This document shows, piece by piece, positions 34,247 through 48,601 of a stretch of DNA of 64,000 nt. The notes beneath the pieces are model-generated. The model was not told the DNA's origin and ran no database searches. It worked only from the letters and a program-made list of their open reading frames with translations. Numbering within the stretch: the stretch's first letter is position 1; each line of letters opens with the position of its first letter. The DNA is from Magnetospira sp. QH-2 (GTDB lineage Bacteria > Pseudomonadota > Alphaproteobacteria > Rhodospirillales > Magnetospiraceae): contig NZ_FO538765.1 of the NCBI RefSeq assembly GCF_000968135.1, forward strand, positions 3,422,001 to 3,486,000, written 5' to 3'. The position numbers were made by a program, and so were the translations under genes.

Positions 34247-35902
34247 CTATCCGATGGGAGCAGATGATCCCCGCGCCCGCCGATGCGGGGCAATGGTCAG
34301 CGGCGTGCGGGACTTGGGTACCCGGTTGACGAAATTGTATCGTGCCACATGATAGCTCGGATCGAAGCCGTAGAAGTTCAGCTTCATGCGTTCCAGTTCC
34401 TCGGCCCGGAACTGGGCCAGCGGTTTTTCCGCTTCATCGGCCGCACGACGCGCGGCCTTGTCGGCCAGCAGTCTCTCCAGATCGGGAGATTCGGCCAAAG
34501 CCTCTGCCTTGGCCATCAAGGTGACCTCGAAATCATCAAGTATTTCGTCCAATAGCCCCAGCCCCAGGGCCTCAGTGGTGCCCATGGGCAGGCGCGCCTC
34601 GGCGATGGCCGCCGCCTGATCGGCGTTGGTGCGTCGGGGCAGCAGATAGGTCCAGAATTCGGAACCATACAGATTGCCCATGCCCTTGTAGTGCGGGTTG
34701 AGAATTACCCCCCGCCGCGCCCAGACCCGGTCGGCGGCCAGGGCCAGAAACACCCCGCCCGCTCCGGCGTTGCCCCGCAGGGCGGCAACGACCAGTTTGT
34801 CCGTCCGGCGGATGACCGCTTCGGCCAGATCATCCATGGCATTGATGTTGGCCCAGGACTCATCGGCGGGACGCTCGGTGATTTCGATGAGGTTCAAATG
34901 AATACCATTGGACCAGAAGTCCGGCCCGCCCATCAGCACCACCACATTCTCCGGCCCAGCACAGGCCTCGTCAAAGGCCTCTTTCAGGGATCGGCATTGA
35001 CGAGTATCCATGGCTCCATTGTGGAACGGAAAATGGAGAGCCACGACACCGTTTTGCCGCTCGATCCATATTTCTCTATTATGTCCCTCTATCATGGGGA
35101 GCGTACCGATTTGATCCGCCAGGACCATGGTCGCGGGAAGCTTGATGGCTTCCTCGGTCTCCCAGTCCCGCAGGCGCCCGATCCAGACCGCGCCGTCAAC
35201 CGTTGCCCGGCAAACCGCCGGGCCGCTATGGGCGATCAGCGCGCCAGGGCTGCCTTTAAGCTCCGATTCCCGATGGGCATCAAACAAAGAGAGATCCCGA
35301 CCCAGACTGCGATCCCGCACACCGGGAAAACCGTCGGCCGCGCGGATCTTGCGCAGGACGGTCTCGGTGGTGTCTTGCGACCAATCAATGGCCCGGTCGG
35401 CCTGCGTCATCGCCGGGCGGGTGACATGGCGGGTCTGGGGAGTCCCCGGACCATCCATAGATTCCAGCGCTTCCTGCAGGGCCTCGACGGCCGCCTCGGT
35501 GACCTCATTTCGATAAAGACTGGACTTGGCGGCGGCGCGCAGGGGGAACGCCAACCCGGCGCGAATGTCTCCGGCATCAAAGTCGGCGGCCGCCTCCAAG
35601 ATGGTCACGCCCCAGACCGCCACCCCTTCTTGAATGGCCCAATCCAGCGATGATGGCCCCCGGTCGCCCACCGGACCGGGATGGATGATCCAACAAGGCA
35701 GCCGGGCATAAACATCTTCTGGGATGGCCCGCTTGAGAAACGGCGCGACCAGCAGGTCCGGTTGAAACAGGTCCACGGCCTCGCGGGTCACGGCGTCGTT
35801 GACATCGAACTCCACCGCCACCTCGTGCCCCCATTGGCGCAAATCGACAAACAAACGTTGGGCCAGGGAATTGAAGGCATGGGTGAGCAACAAAATCCGC
35901 AT
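34247..35902 (-). CDS. hypX: Hydrogenase maturation factor HypX (HoxX), CO-ligand synthesis
   Basis: 551 residues from the ATG at 35902, which shares one base with the hypE stop (TGATG). The N-terminal half is formyltransferase-like (LLTHAFNSLAQRLFVDLRQWGHEV..., WIIHPGPVGDRGPSSLDWAI with the HPGPxGDRG loop, then WGVTILEA). The C-terminal half is crotonase-like (VVLMGGPDFWSNGIHLNLIE, LRGNAGAGGVFLALAADRVWARRG, NPHYKGMGNLYGSEFWTYLLPRR). HypX makes CO from a formyl carrier for the active site of [NiFe]-hydrogenases matured in the presence of O2 (established for Ralstonia and Aquifex proteins). Its presence suggests an oxygen-exposed hydrogenase elsewhere. Confidence 0.93.
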   Translation of the reverse strand: MRILLLTHAFNSLAQRLFVDLRQWGHEVAVEFDVNDAVTREAVDLFQPDLLVAPFLKRAIPEDVYARLPCWIIHPGPVGDRGPSSLDWAIQEGVAVWGVTILEAAADFDAGDIRAGLAFPLRAAAKSSLYRNEVTEAAVEALQEALESMDGPGTPQTRHVTRPAMTQADRAIDWSQDTTETVLRKIRAADGFPGVRDRSLGRDLSLFDAHRESELKGSPGALIAHSGPAVCRATVDGAVWIGRLRDWETEEAIKLPATMVLADQIGTLPMIEGHNREIWIERQNGVVALHFPFHNGAMDTRQCRSLKEAFDEACAGPENVVVLMGGPDFWSNGIHLNLIEITERPADESWANINAMDDLAEAVIRRTDKLVVAALRGNAGAGGVFLALAADRVWARRGVILNPHYKGMGNLYGSEFWTYLLPRRTNADQAAAIAEARLPMGTTEALGLGLLDEILDDFEVTLMAKAEALAESPDLERLLADKAARRAADEAEKPLAQFRAEELERMKLNFYGFDPSYHVARYNFVNRVPKSRTPLTIAPHRRARGSSAPIG

Positions 35903-36963
35903 CAGCAGATCCTCGGCAGCTGTTCTCCGTGCAGCCAGTCCACCACCCGCTGGCCGCCGAACAGGGTCTCCATGCGCACGAAATGGTGCGGGTCCTCGAC
36001 CACCTCGCCGATAATCGCCGCGTTTTCTCCCAGGGGATGGGCGCGCATGGCGGCCAGCAGAGCCTTGGCTTGGTCGGCGGCGCAGATGGCAATCAATTTT
36101 CCTTCGTTGGCCACGTTGACCGGGTCCAGGCCCAGCAATTCGCAGGCACCCTTGACCTCGGGCCGCACCGGAATATCCGCCTCGCGCAGGGCCATGCCGA
36201 CGCCCGACTGCCCGGCGATCTCGTTCAGGGTCGCCGCCAAGCCGCCCCGGGTCGGGTCGCGCAGGCAACGGATGCCCTCGGGTGCCGCCGCCATCATCGC
36301 GTCGATCAAACCGTTCAGCGACGCCGCATCGGAAAGGATATCGGTCTCGAAGGTCAGGTTCTCGCGCTTGGACATGACCGCCACCCCATGATCCCCCATG
36401 GTACCAGAAACAAGTATCCTGTCCCCTAATTGCGCAAGGTCCCCCGAAAGGGTTGGTGCGCCCTCCGGCAATAAGCCGACCCCGGCGGTATTGATGAAGA
36501 TGCCGTCGCCGCTGCCTTTCTCCACCACCTTGGTATCGCCGGTGACCACCCACACCCCGGCTTCCCGGGCAGCGCGCCCCATGCTTTCGATGATCTTTTT
36601 CAGATCCGCCAGGGGCAATCCTTCTTCCAGAATAAAACCGACGGAGAGATAGAGCGGTTTAGCCCCGGACAAGGCCACGTCGTTGACCGTGCCATGCACC
36701 GCCAGCGAGCCGATGTCGGCCCCGGGGAAGAACAGCGGCCGCACAACGAAGGAGTCCGTGGACATGACCATTCGCCCGGCGGGCACCTCAAAGGCCGCCT
36801 GATCATTGCCCTGGCGCAGCAGGTCATTGTCGAAGGCCTCGACGAACAGCTCCTCGATCAGCTGCGCCATGGCCCGTCCTCCGGCGCCGTGGGACATTTC
36901 CACCCGCCCCTCCTTCAGGTCCAGCTTGCGGGGGAATTTCTTGCGGGGTTTGGTGTTGGTCAT
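35902..36963 (-). CDS. hypE: Hydrogenase maturation protein HypE
   Basis: 353 residues. The PurM-like ATP-binding region (MSHGAGGRAM, STDSFVVRPLFFPGADIGSLAVHGTVNDVALSGAKPLYLS) is complete, and the protein ends in the expected C-terminal Cys (LPRIC) that carries the thiocarboxamide dehydrated to cyanide for the NiFe site. The start overlaps the hepT stop by 4 bp. The usual partner HypF, which supplies the carbamoyl group, is not in the window. Confidence 0.95.
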   Translation of the reverse strand: MTNTKPRKKFPRKLDLKEGRVEMSHGAGGRAMAQLIEELFVEAFDNDLLRQGNDQAAFEVPAGRMVMSTDSFVVRPLFFPGADIGSLAVHGTVNDVALSGAKPLYLSVGFILEEGLPLADLKKIIESMGRAAREAGVWVVTGDTKVVEKGSGDGIFINTAGVGLLPEGAPTLSGDLAQLGDRILVSGTMGDHGVAVMSKRENLTFETDILSDAASLNGLIDAMMAAAPEGIRCLRDPTRGGLAATLNEIAGQSGVGMALREADIPVRPEVKGACELLGLDPVNVANEGKLIAICAADQAKALLAAMRAHPLGENAAIIGEVVEDPHHFVRMETLFGGQRVVDWLHGEQLPRIC

Positions 36964-37313
36964 GGCTGCTCATCCAATTCTGCAAGCATACGTTGGACGG
37001 CATTTTTCAAGGGTGGTAGGTCGGTACGAACCGTTTTCCAAACGCGCTTGGCATCGAGTCTTTCATAGGCATGCCTTAAGACATTTCCGATATCGGCGAC
37101 CTGACGCCAAGGTATGTCTGGGTACTCGCTTAACCTGTCTTGGGGGATATGACGCGATGCTTCCGAAATAATCTCCAGATACCGTTCAACCGCCGCGGCT
37201 TGGTCTGGAGCCTCTTGGTATTCCGTCAGAGATTTCCCAGTTGTCAGCCGCTCGATGCCTTCCATCGCTTTCAGCATGTGCTGAAGACGGTCTTTGGCGG
37301 AAGAGGAGGCCAT
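36960..37313 (-). CDS. hepT: HepT-like (DUF86) toxin-family protein within the hyp operon
   Basis: 117 residues from the ATG at 37313, which shares one base with the mntA stop (TGATG); a TTG one codon earlier is possible. The sequence has the all-helical HEPN pattern: AKDRLQHMLKAMEGIERLTTGKS, YLEIISEASRHIPQDRL, IPWRQVADIGNVLRHAYERLD, and the tail VWKTVRTDLPPLKNAVQRML. HepT toxins carry RX4HXY; here the Arg position is Gly (GNVLRHAY) while His and Tyr remain, so RNase activity may be weakened or of a variant type. Its stop overlaps hypE by 4 bp. The pair could be a recent insertion or a domesticated regulator. Confidence 0.82.
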   Translation of the reverse strand: MASSSAKDRLQHMLKAMEGIERLTTGKSLTEYQEAPDQAAAVERYLEIISEASRHIPQDRLSEYPDIPWRQVADIGNVLRHAYERLDAKRVWKTVRTDLPPLKNAVQRMLAELDEQP

Positions 37314-37609
37314 CAAAACACCTCCAACCGGTCTTGCGCGATCCGAGCTTTGAACTCGAAGTCCAGGTCTTCTTCAATGACCAAATCCGCGCTTTTTCCT
37401 GTTAGGTCGCAGAGCATCAGGCGAATGCCGGCCATATCAACGAGGGAAAAATCGGCGTCAGGCATCAGGTCGATCACAACATCCACATCGCTATCCACAC
37501 CTCCGTCACCCCGGGCCAATGACCCGAACAGGGCCAAGTGAGCCACACCACGGTGACGGAAATCTTCCGCATGCCGTCGGAGAAGGGAGATGGTCTGTTC
37601 GCGTGTCAT
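37313..37609 (-). CDS. mntA: MntA-like nucleotidyltransferase antitoxin
   Basis: 98 residues from the ATG at 37609. It is a minimal nucleotidyltransferase with GSLARGDGGVDSDVDVVIDL, an exact GSX10DXD motif, and a third acidic residue in ADLVIEEDLDF. MntA-type antitoxins neutralise HepT by adenylylating the tyrosine of its motif (established for Shewanella MntA/HepT). It begins 4 bp after the hypD stop and overlaps hepT by one base, so the pair depends on translation of the hyp mRNA. Confidence 0.85.
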   Translation of the reverse strand: MTREQTISLLRRHAEDFRHRGVAHLALFGSLARGDGGVDSDVDVVIDLMPDADFSLVDMAGIRLMLCDLTGKSADLVIEEDLDFEFKARIAQDRLEVF

Positions 37610-37613
37610 TTGA

Positions 37614-38741
37614 TTAAGCCGCCCCCCGGAATCGTCCATAGGTCCAGTGCGCCGCGCAAGCCCCTTCCGAGGACACCATGCAGGAACCCATGGGGGTTTC
37701 CGGCGTGCAGGCGGTCCCGAACAATTTGCAGTCGGCGGGCTGTTTGACCCCGCGCAGGATGGCGCCGCATTCACAGGCCTTGTGGTCTGGCGCCGCGTCG
37801 TCGGGGACGGTGAAGCGCTGTTCCGCATCCCATTTGGCATAAGCGGTCTTCAGCCGCAGGGCGCTGTAGGGCACCAGCCCCAGGCCGCGCCATTCGAAGC
37901 TCTTGCGCAACTCGAAGATCTCCGCCACCAGGGACTTGGCTTTCTCGTTCCCCTCGCGGGTGACGGCGCGGGTGTACTCGTTTTCCACCTCGAAGCGGCC
38001 GTCGTTAACCTGCCGTACCAGCATATGCACCGCCTGCAACACGTCCAGAGGCTCAAACCCGGCGATGACCACCGGCTTGCGGTATTCCTCGGCGAAGAAC
38101 TCATAGGGCGCCGAGCCGATCACCGTGCTTACGTGAGCCGGGCCAATGAAGCCGTCCAGGGGCACCGTGCCGATCTCGCGCACTTCGGGGCTTTCCAGGA
38201 TGTTCTGGATGGCCGCCGGAGTCAGCACATGATTGCAGAACACGCTGAAATTCTCCAGGCCCAGGGCCTCGGCCTGCTTGATGGCCAGGGCCGTGGGCGG
38301 GGTGGTGGTCTCGAAACCGATGGCGAAAAACACCACCTGGCGATCCGGGGTTTCCTGGGCGATTTTCAGGGCATCGAGGGTCGAATAGACCATGCGCACA
38401 TCGGCCCCGTCGGCCTTGGCCCGCAGCAGGCTCTCGCCGCCAGAGCCGGGAACCCGCACCATGTCGGCATAGGTACAAAGGATGATGTCCTCGCTCTTGG
38501 CCAGGTGGATGGCGGCGTCGATGCGGCCCATGGGCAAAACGCAGACCGGGCAGCCGGGACCGTGGATCATGCGCACCGCTTCGGGCAGGACATCCTCGAT
38601 GCCGTAACGGGCGATGGCGTGGGTATGGCCGCCGCAGAATTCCATAAAGTGATAGCGCTTGTCGGGCCGCACCTCGGCACGGATGGCCGCCGACAGGGAG
38701 CGGGCCAGATCGCCGTCACGGAATTCCTCGATATACTTCAT
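37614..38741 (-). CDS. hypD: Hydrogenase maturation protein HypD
   Basis: 375 residues. The conserved cysteine segments are present: FCGGHTHA, GPGCPVCVLP and, in the C-terminal [4Fe-4S] domain, CECGAILRGVKQPADCKLFGTACTPETPMGSCMVSSEGACAAHW. HypD with HypC is the scaffold on which Fe(CN)2CO is assembled. Its start overlaps the hypC stop by 4 bp. The next gene on the mRNA is mntA rather than hypE, which is unusual. Confidence 0.96.
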   Translation of the reverse strand: MKYIEEFRDGDLARSLSAAIRAEVRPDKRYHFMEFCGGHTHAIARYGIEDVLPEAVRMIHGPGCPVCVLPMGRIDAAIHLAKSEDIILCTYADMVRVPGSGGESLLRAKADGADVRMVYSTLDALKIAQETPDRQVVFFAIGFETTTPPTALAIKQAEALGLENFSVFCNHVLTPAAIQNILESPEVREIGTVPLDGFIGPAHVSTVIGSAPYEFFAEEYRKPVVIAGFEPLDVLQAVHMLVRQVNDGRFEVENEYTRAVTREGNEKAKSLVAEIFELRKSFEWRGLGLVPYSALRLKTAYAKWDAEQRFTVPDDAAPDHKACECGAILRGVKQPADCKLFGTACTPETPMGSCMVSSEGACAAHWTYGRFRGAA

Positions 38742-38971
38742 GGGGCCGCCGCCACCAGTTCCCCGGCTTCGGCGAACAGGGCCAGTGTCTTTTCCGCTTC
38801 TTCCGGATCCAGCTTGGACAGGGCATAGCCCACATGGATGATGACATAGTCACCCACCCCGGCGCCCTCCACCAGGGCCAGGGAGACCTCCTTGCCGACA
38901 CCACCCACCTCGACGCGGGCCATGTCATCTTCAAGCATGTCGGTGATCTTGCCGGGAATGGCCAGACACAT
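38738..38971 (-). CDS. hypC: Hydrogenase assembly chaperone HypC
   Basis: 77 residues from MCLAIPGKI, the invariant HypC N-terminus whose Cys2 binds iron. The small beta-barrel follows (ARVEVGGVGKEVSLALVEGAGVGDYVIIHVGYALSKLDPEEAEKTL). The longer open frame upstream is spurious. It starts 19 bp after the hypB stop. Confidence 0.96.
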   Translation of the reverse strand: MCLAIPGKITDMLEDDMARVEVGGVGKEVSLALVEGAGVGDYVIIHVGYALSKLDPEEAEKTLALFAEAGELVAAAP

Positions 38972-38990
38972 GGGGGAAAGTCCTCGTTGG

Positions 38991-39797
38991 TTATTGGGCT
39001 GCGTCGGAGGCAGAGCGCGCCGCGCCCAGACCATCGCGCAGCCATTGATACCATTGATCCATGCCCTCGCCGCTGGTGGCCGAGACCTGCAAGACCTGGA
39101 GATCCGGTTTGACCCGCCGGGCATAGTCGATACAGCGCGCCACATCGAAGGTCAAATAGGGCAGCAGGTCCGCCTTGTTGAGCAGCATCAGGTCGGCGGC
39201 ATGAAACATGTCGGGATATTTGATCGGCTTGTCCTCGCCTTCGGTCACCGACAACACCACCACCTTGTGCGCCTCGCCCAGATCAAAAGCTGCCGGACAG
39301 ACCAGATTGCCGACATTTTCGATGAACAGCAGGCTGTCTTCGGCGGGGTTCAGGTCTCCCACCGCATGGCCGACCATATGGGCGTCCAGGTGGCAGCCCT
39401 TGCCGGTATTGACCTGCACCGCCGGAACGCCGGTGGCGCGGATGCGGTCGGCGTCGTTGTCGGTCTGCTGATCCCCCTCGATCACCGCCATGGGCAGGGT
39501 GCCTTGAAGGTCGGTCAACGTACGGGTGAGCAAGGTGGTTTTGCCCGAGCCTGGCGATGACACCAGGTTCAGCGCAAACACGCCCCGTTGGGCGAACAGA
39601 TCACGGTTTTGGGCGGCGTGATGATCATTCTTGGACAGGATGTCCTGCTCGATCTGCACGATGCGCGAAGTCTCGGTCTCTGGGGCATGGCTGTGGTGAG
39701 CATGGTCATGATGAGAGTGGCCATGGTCATGGGCGTGATCGAGGGCTTTGCCTTCGACGCGGGCGCCGCCGCCGCCGCATCCGCATGTGGTACACAT
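38991..39797 (-). CDS. hypB: Hydrogenase nickel-incorporation GTPase HypB
   Basis: 268 residues from the ATG at 39797. The N-terminus has the nickel-binding CTTCGCG motif and a His-rich run (about residues 20-37) that stores nickel. The GTPase follows, with P-loop [52 protein letters not shown] and the NKAD base-specificity motif. It is the first gene of the hyp unit; hypA, its usual partner, is missing here. The next 224 bp upstream should contain the operon promoter, and no operator was recognised in it. Confidence 0.96.
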   Translation of the reverse strand: MCTTCGCGGGGARVEGKALDHAHDHGHSHHDHAHHSHAPETETSRIVQIEQDILSKNDHHAAQNRDLFAQRGVFALNLVSSPGSGKTTLLTRTLTDLQGTLPMAVIEGDQQTDNDADRIRATGVPAVQVNTGKGCHLDAHMVGHAVGDLNPAEDSLLFIENVGNLVCPAAFDLGEAHKVVVLSVTEGEDKPIKYPDMFHAADLMLLNKADLLPYLTFDVARCIDYARRVKPDLQVLQVSATSGEGMDQWYQWLRDGLGAARSASDAAQ

Positions 39798-40021
39798 CAG
39801 CCGGTCTCCTATCTTTTGGACGGATCGACCATGGGGTCCGGCTAAACGGAACGCAGCGGACATACCACGGAAGATCGGCGCCTATTCTGCGCTTTCGGGT
39901 ACTGGGTTTTCAAGGGTTTCTGAACGTTGTCGCAGTGATACCGCTACGGACCGAGTGGAAATCTTGTTCATGCCGACAAAAATAAAAGACTCTACCTGTG
40001 GTCATCCGATCAAGCGCTGCC

Positions 40022-40387
40022 TCAAGGCAACAGTTCCTTGACCTTTTCCAGGAGCATGTCCGGCCGGATGGGCTTGGACAGATGGCGGTCACAGCCACTT
40101 TCATACAGCTCGTCCAAATCCGCTTGGGTATCGGCGGCGGTCACCGCGAGAATCGGTATTCTCCGGGTCGCCTCATCCCGTTTGAGTCTGCGCACCACTT
40201 CGAAACCGGTCATTTGCGGCATGGCCATATCCAACAAGATCAGATCCGGTCGCAGTGTCTGGGCGGCTTCAAGCCCCTGCTTGCCGTCATTGGCGGTATG
40301 CACCTTGAATCCCTCATCAGAGAGAATATCCGAGATCAGCAGCCGGATGACCTCTTCGTCGTCCACAATCAATACGGTGGTCATCAC
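40022..40387 (-). CDS. Single-domain response regulator (CheY-like receiver)
   Basis: 121 residues; GTG at 40387 or the adjacent ATG at 40384, after GAGGGG. It is a complete receiver: VDDEE acidic pocket, phospho-Asp in LILLDMAMP, Thr in AVTAADT, Lys in LSKPI. It has no output domain, so it probably shuttles phosphate or acts by protein contact. It is the third gene of the minus-strand set after the giant hybrid kinase and the GGDEF regulator, with gaps of 53 and 65 bp. Confidence 0.9.
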   Translation of the reverse strand: MMTTVLIVDDEEVIRLLISDILSDEGFKVHTANDGKQGLEAAQTLRPDLILLDMAMPQMTGFEVVRRLKRDEATRRIPILAVTAADTQADLDELYESGCDRHLSKPIRPDMLLEKVKELLP

Positions 40388-40452
40388 ACTGCCCCTCTAG
40401 TTTGCCCCATCCTCGGCGGCTCCTGTTACCCTATGGCGAGGACGCGCCCGGC

Positions 40453-41376
40453 TCAACCCAAATCGAAGGCGCTGACCATGACCCGATCCCGTCCGCCATC
40501 CTTGGCTTCGTAAAGCATCTTGTCCGCCGCCTTCAGCAGCGCTTCCGGCGTCGTGCGATCCGTGGGCACGCAGGTCGCCCCGCCCACGCTGATCGTCACA
40601 TGATCGGCGGCCGGGGAATGGGCATGGGGGATATTGAGCGCGGCGACCGCCCGGCGAAAATTCTGCCCCATGACTTCCGCCCCTTCCACATTGGTATCAT
40701 TGAGAATGGCGACGAACTCCTCGCCCCCATACCGGGCCAGACTATCGCCTGGTCGGTGAATACAATCGGCCATGGCCTTGGCCACTTTGATCAGGCATTC
40801 ATCCCCCGCGCCATGGCCATAGTTGTCATTGAAAGGCTTGAACAAATCCACATCGATCATCACCAATGACAGGGGACACTTGGCACGGGTTGCCCGGGCC
40901 CATTCCCGTTCGCTGCCTTCATCGAAGGCCCGGCGGTTGGGGATCCCGGTCAGACCATCGCGAACCGCCCATTGTTTGATCAGATTGCTCTGCCTTTTAA
41001 GCCGCAAATGGGTGCGCACCCGGGCGATGACCACCGGCGGTGAAATGGGCTTGCCGATATAGTCAACGGCACCCAGATCGAATCCCTTGGTTTCCTCTTT
41101 GACATCGGTCAGACCGGTGATGAAGATCACCGGGATTTCATGGGTGATCGGGTCGGCCTTGAGGCGCTTGCAGACCTCGTAGCCATCCATGTCCGGCATG
41201 ATGACATCCAGCAGGACCAGATCTGGCGGTTGGGTCGCGTTGGCCGCTTTCAAGGCCTGCTCGCCGGTGCGGGCCACCATGATCTCGCAATAGGGGTCCA
41301 GCAAGTCTGCCAGCATATCGCGGATAATCTTCTCGTCATCCACGATGAGCACGGTCATTTTCTCATCGGTACGCAA
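40453..41376 (-). CDS. Receiver-GGDEF response regulator (diguanylate cyclase)
   Basis: 307 residues with a TTG start (AGGG upstream); ATG at codon 7 is an alternative. The receiver (~7-125) has VDDEK, phospho-Asp in LVLLDVIMP, Thr in FITGLTD and Lys in IGKPI. The GGDEF domain (~140-300) has DGLTGIPNRRAFDE, MIDVDLFKPFNDNYGH and active motif GGEEF. Five residues before it lies RPGD, a proper RxxD inhibitory site. It should make cyclic di-GMP when phosphorylated. The kinase is encoded directly upstream and a Lap-like c-di-GMP-type adhesin system lies close by, so a functional link is plausible. Confidence 0.93.
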   Translation of the reverse strand: MRTDEKMTVLIVDDEKIIRDMLADLLDPYCEIMVARTGEQALKAANATQPPDLVLLDVIMPDMDGYEVCKRLKADPITHEIPVIFITGLTDVKEETKGFDLGAVDYIGKPISPPVVIARVRTHLRLKRQSNLIKQWAVRDGLTGIPNRRAFDEGSEREWARATRAKCPLSLVMIDVDLFKPFNDNYGHGAGDECLIKVAKAMADCIHRPGDSLARYGGEEFVAILNDTNVEGAEVMGQNFRRAVAALNIPHAHSPAADHVTISVGGATCVPTDRTTPEALLKAADKMLYEAKDGGRDRVMVSAFDLG

Positions 41377-41429
41377 TGGCTTTACCCTGATCTTATCTTG
41401 AAGATCGTTATTCTAAACCATTTTACCGA

Positions 41430-47504
<6,075 letters not shown>

Positions 47505-47569
47505 CTTGATCCGTCCTTCTCGGTTATCAAAAAAAGTATAACCGGATTGCCAATATCTCCAAGCACCGT

Positions 47570-47670
47570 AATATTTCTCTTATATTTCCCCTGGCTAGAT
47601 TGGAGAGAAGGAAGCCGCAATTAGTCAGAACCGTTCTAAACAAATGAATACAATATTTCTCTAATATTTC
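47570..47670. promoter_or_regulatory. Two 19-bp direct repeats made of paired AATATTTC half-sites
   Basis: AATATTTCTCTTATATTTC (47570-47588) and AATATTTCTCTAATATTTC (47652-47670) differ at one base and lie 82 bp apart. Within each, two AATATTTC-like octamers start 11 bp apart, the direct-repeat geometry bound by OmpR-type regulator dimers. The pair sits between the divergent kinase and OmpR-like genes, so it may bind the latter. The rest of the 289-bp gap shows no gene. Confidence 0.55.
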
Positions 47671-47793
47671 TGTATATCAGAGCCGCTTGTAGGCTTGGCA
47701 AAGGTGTCCTATGGTTTACTTAGATACAGAATCAAAGAGATACGGTTTTTTTGGCCAGGGGGGCCAATCTAAGAACGAGGCAGGTCGGGGACC

Positions 47794-48477
47794 ATGGGCA
47801 ACACTAGAATACTAATGGTCGAAGATGACCGGAGTTACGCCGCCACCATCGCGGCCCATCTCGCCGGGAATGGTTTCGAAGCGGCGGCCGTGCCCACCGG
47901 CGCCGATCTGTTCAAACAGATGGATACCTACCGCTTATCCATGCTCATCATCAGCCTGACCCTGCCCGACGAAGACGGGATCGTTTTGGTTCGAAAGGTC
48001 CGAGCAAGATCTGATATCCCCATTCTCGTCCTGACCTCGCGCGACGGCATGGATGATAAACTGGCCTGCTTTGCTCTGGGGGCCGACGACTATGTGCCCA
48101 AGACCGTTGACCCTCGGGAACTGGTGGCCCGCATCGGTGCCTTGCTTCGGCGCAACGACCCGCGCAGTCGCAAGGATGCGCTGCTGGTTGGCGAAATTAC
48201 CCTCGACCGGTCCCGCAGGCTGGCCAGACACAGGTCGGGGGCCAAGGTCAATCTGACCCCCGCGGAATTTTCACTCCTATGGATTCTGGCCCAGGCCGAT
48301 GGTCGCGTGATCTCACGCGACAATCTGGTGGATGCCGTGTCGGTGGGCGACGGCCCGGCGTCCTATCGGGCGGTGGATATTCTCGTCAGCCGGGTGCGAA
48401 AGAAACTCGATAAGGGCGCCATCCTGACCGAGCCCCATGTGGGATACAAATGCGGCTGGCCGGTTACCGGCGTCTAA
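47794..48477 (+). CDS. OmpR-family regulator with receiver lacking the phospho-acceptor Asp
   Basis: 227 residues. The receiver keeps the acidic pair (VEDD), Thr (LVLTSRD) and Lys (YVPKTVDP), but the position that should be Asp in the LxLDLxLP motif is Ser54 (LIISLTLPDEDG). The C-terminal winged helix (LARHRSGAKVNLTPAEFSLLWILAQADGRVISRDNLVDAV...YRAVDILVSRVRKKLD) is intact. It should bind DNA without normal phosphorylation, possibly through another signal. It is divergent from the five-flytrap kinase and sits just upstream of the adhesin gene. Confidence 0.9.
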   Translation: MGNTRILMVEDDRSYAATIAAHLAGNGFEAAAVPTGADLFKQMDTYRLSMLIISLTLPDEDGIVLVRKVRARSDIPILVLTSRDGMDDKLACFALGADDYVPKTVDPRELVARIGALLRRNDPRSRKDALLVGEITLDRSRRLARHRSGAKVNLTPAEFSLLWILAQADGRVISRDNLVDAVSVGDGPASYRAVDILVSRVRKKLDKGAILTEPHVGYKCGWPVTGV

Positions 48478-48601
48478 GCTCTTCATTTCCCGTTCAGAAA
48501 TATCCTGGAAACACCCTCGGACTTGCGAATGAGCCTTGGCCGACCGACAATAATCGGAAGCCGCCAATACCTGGTGGCGTCCCGTTTATGTGGAGGGTGT
48601 T

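Noticed and set aside
35903-36553. Long N-terminal extension of the hypX frame
   Set aside because: It overlaps hypE almost entirely and is Arg/Gly-rich shadow sequence; the ATG at 35902 coupled to the hypE stop gives the known HypX N-terminus.
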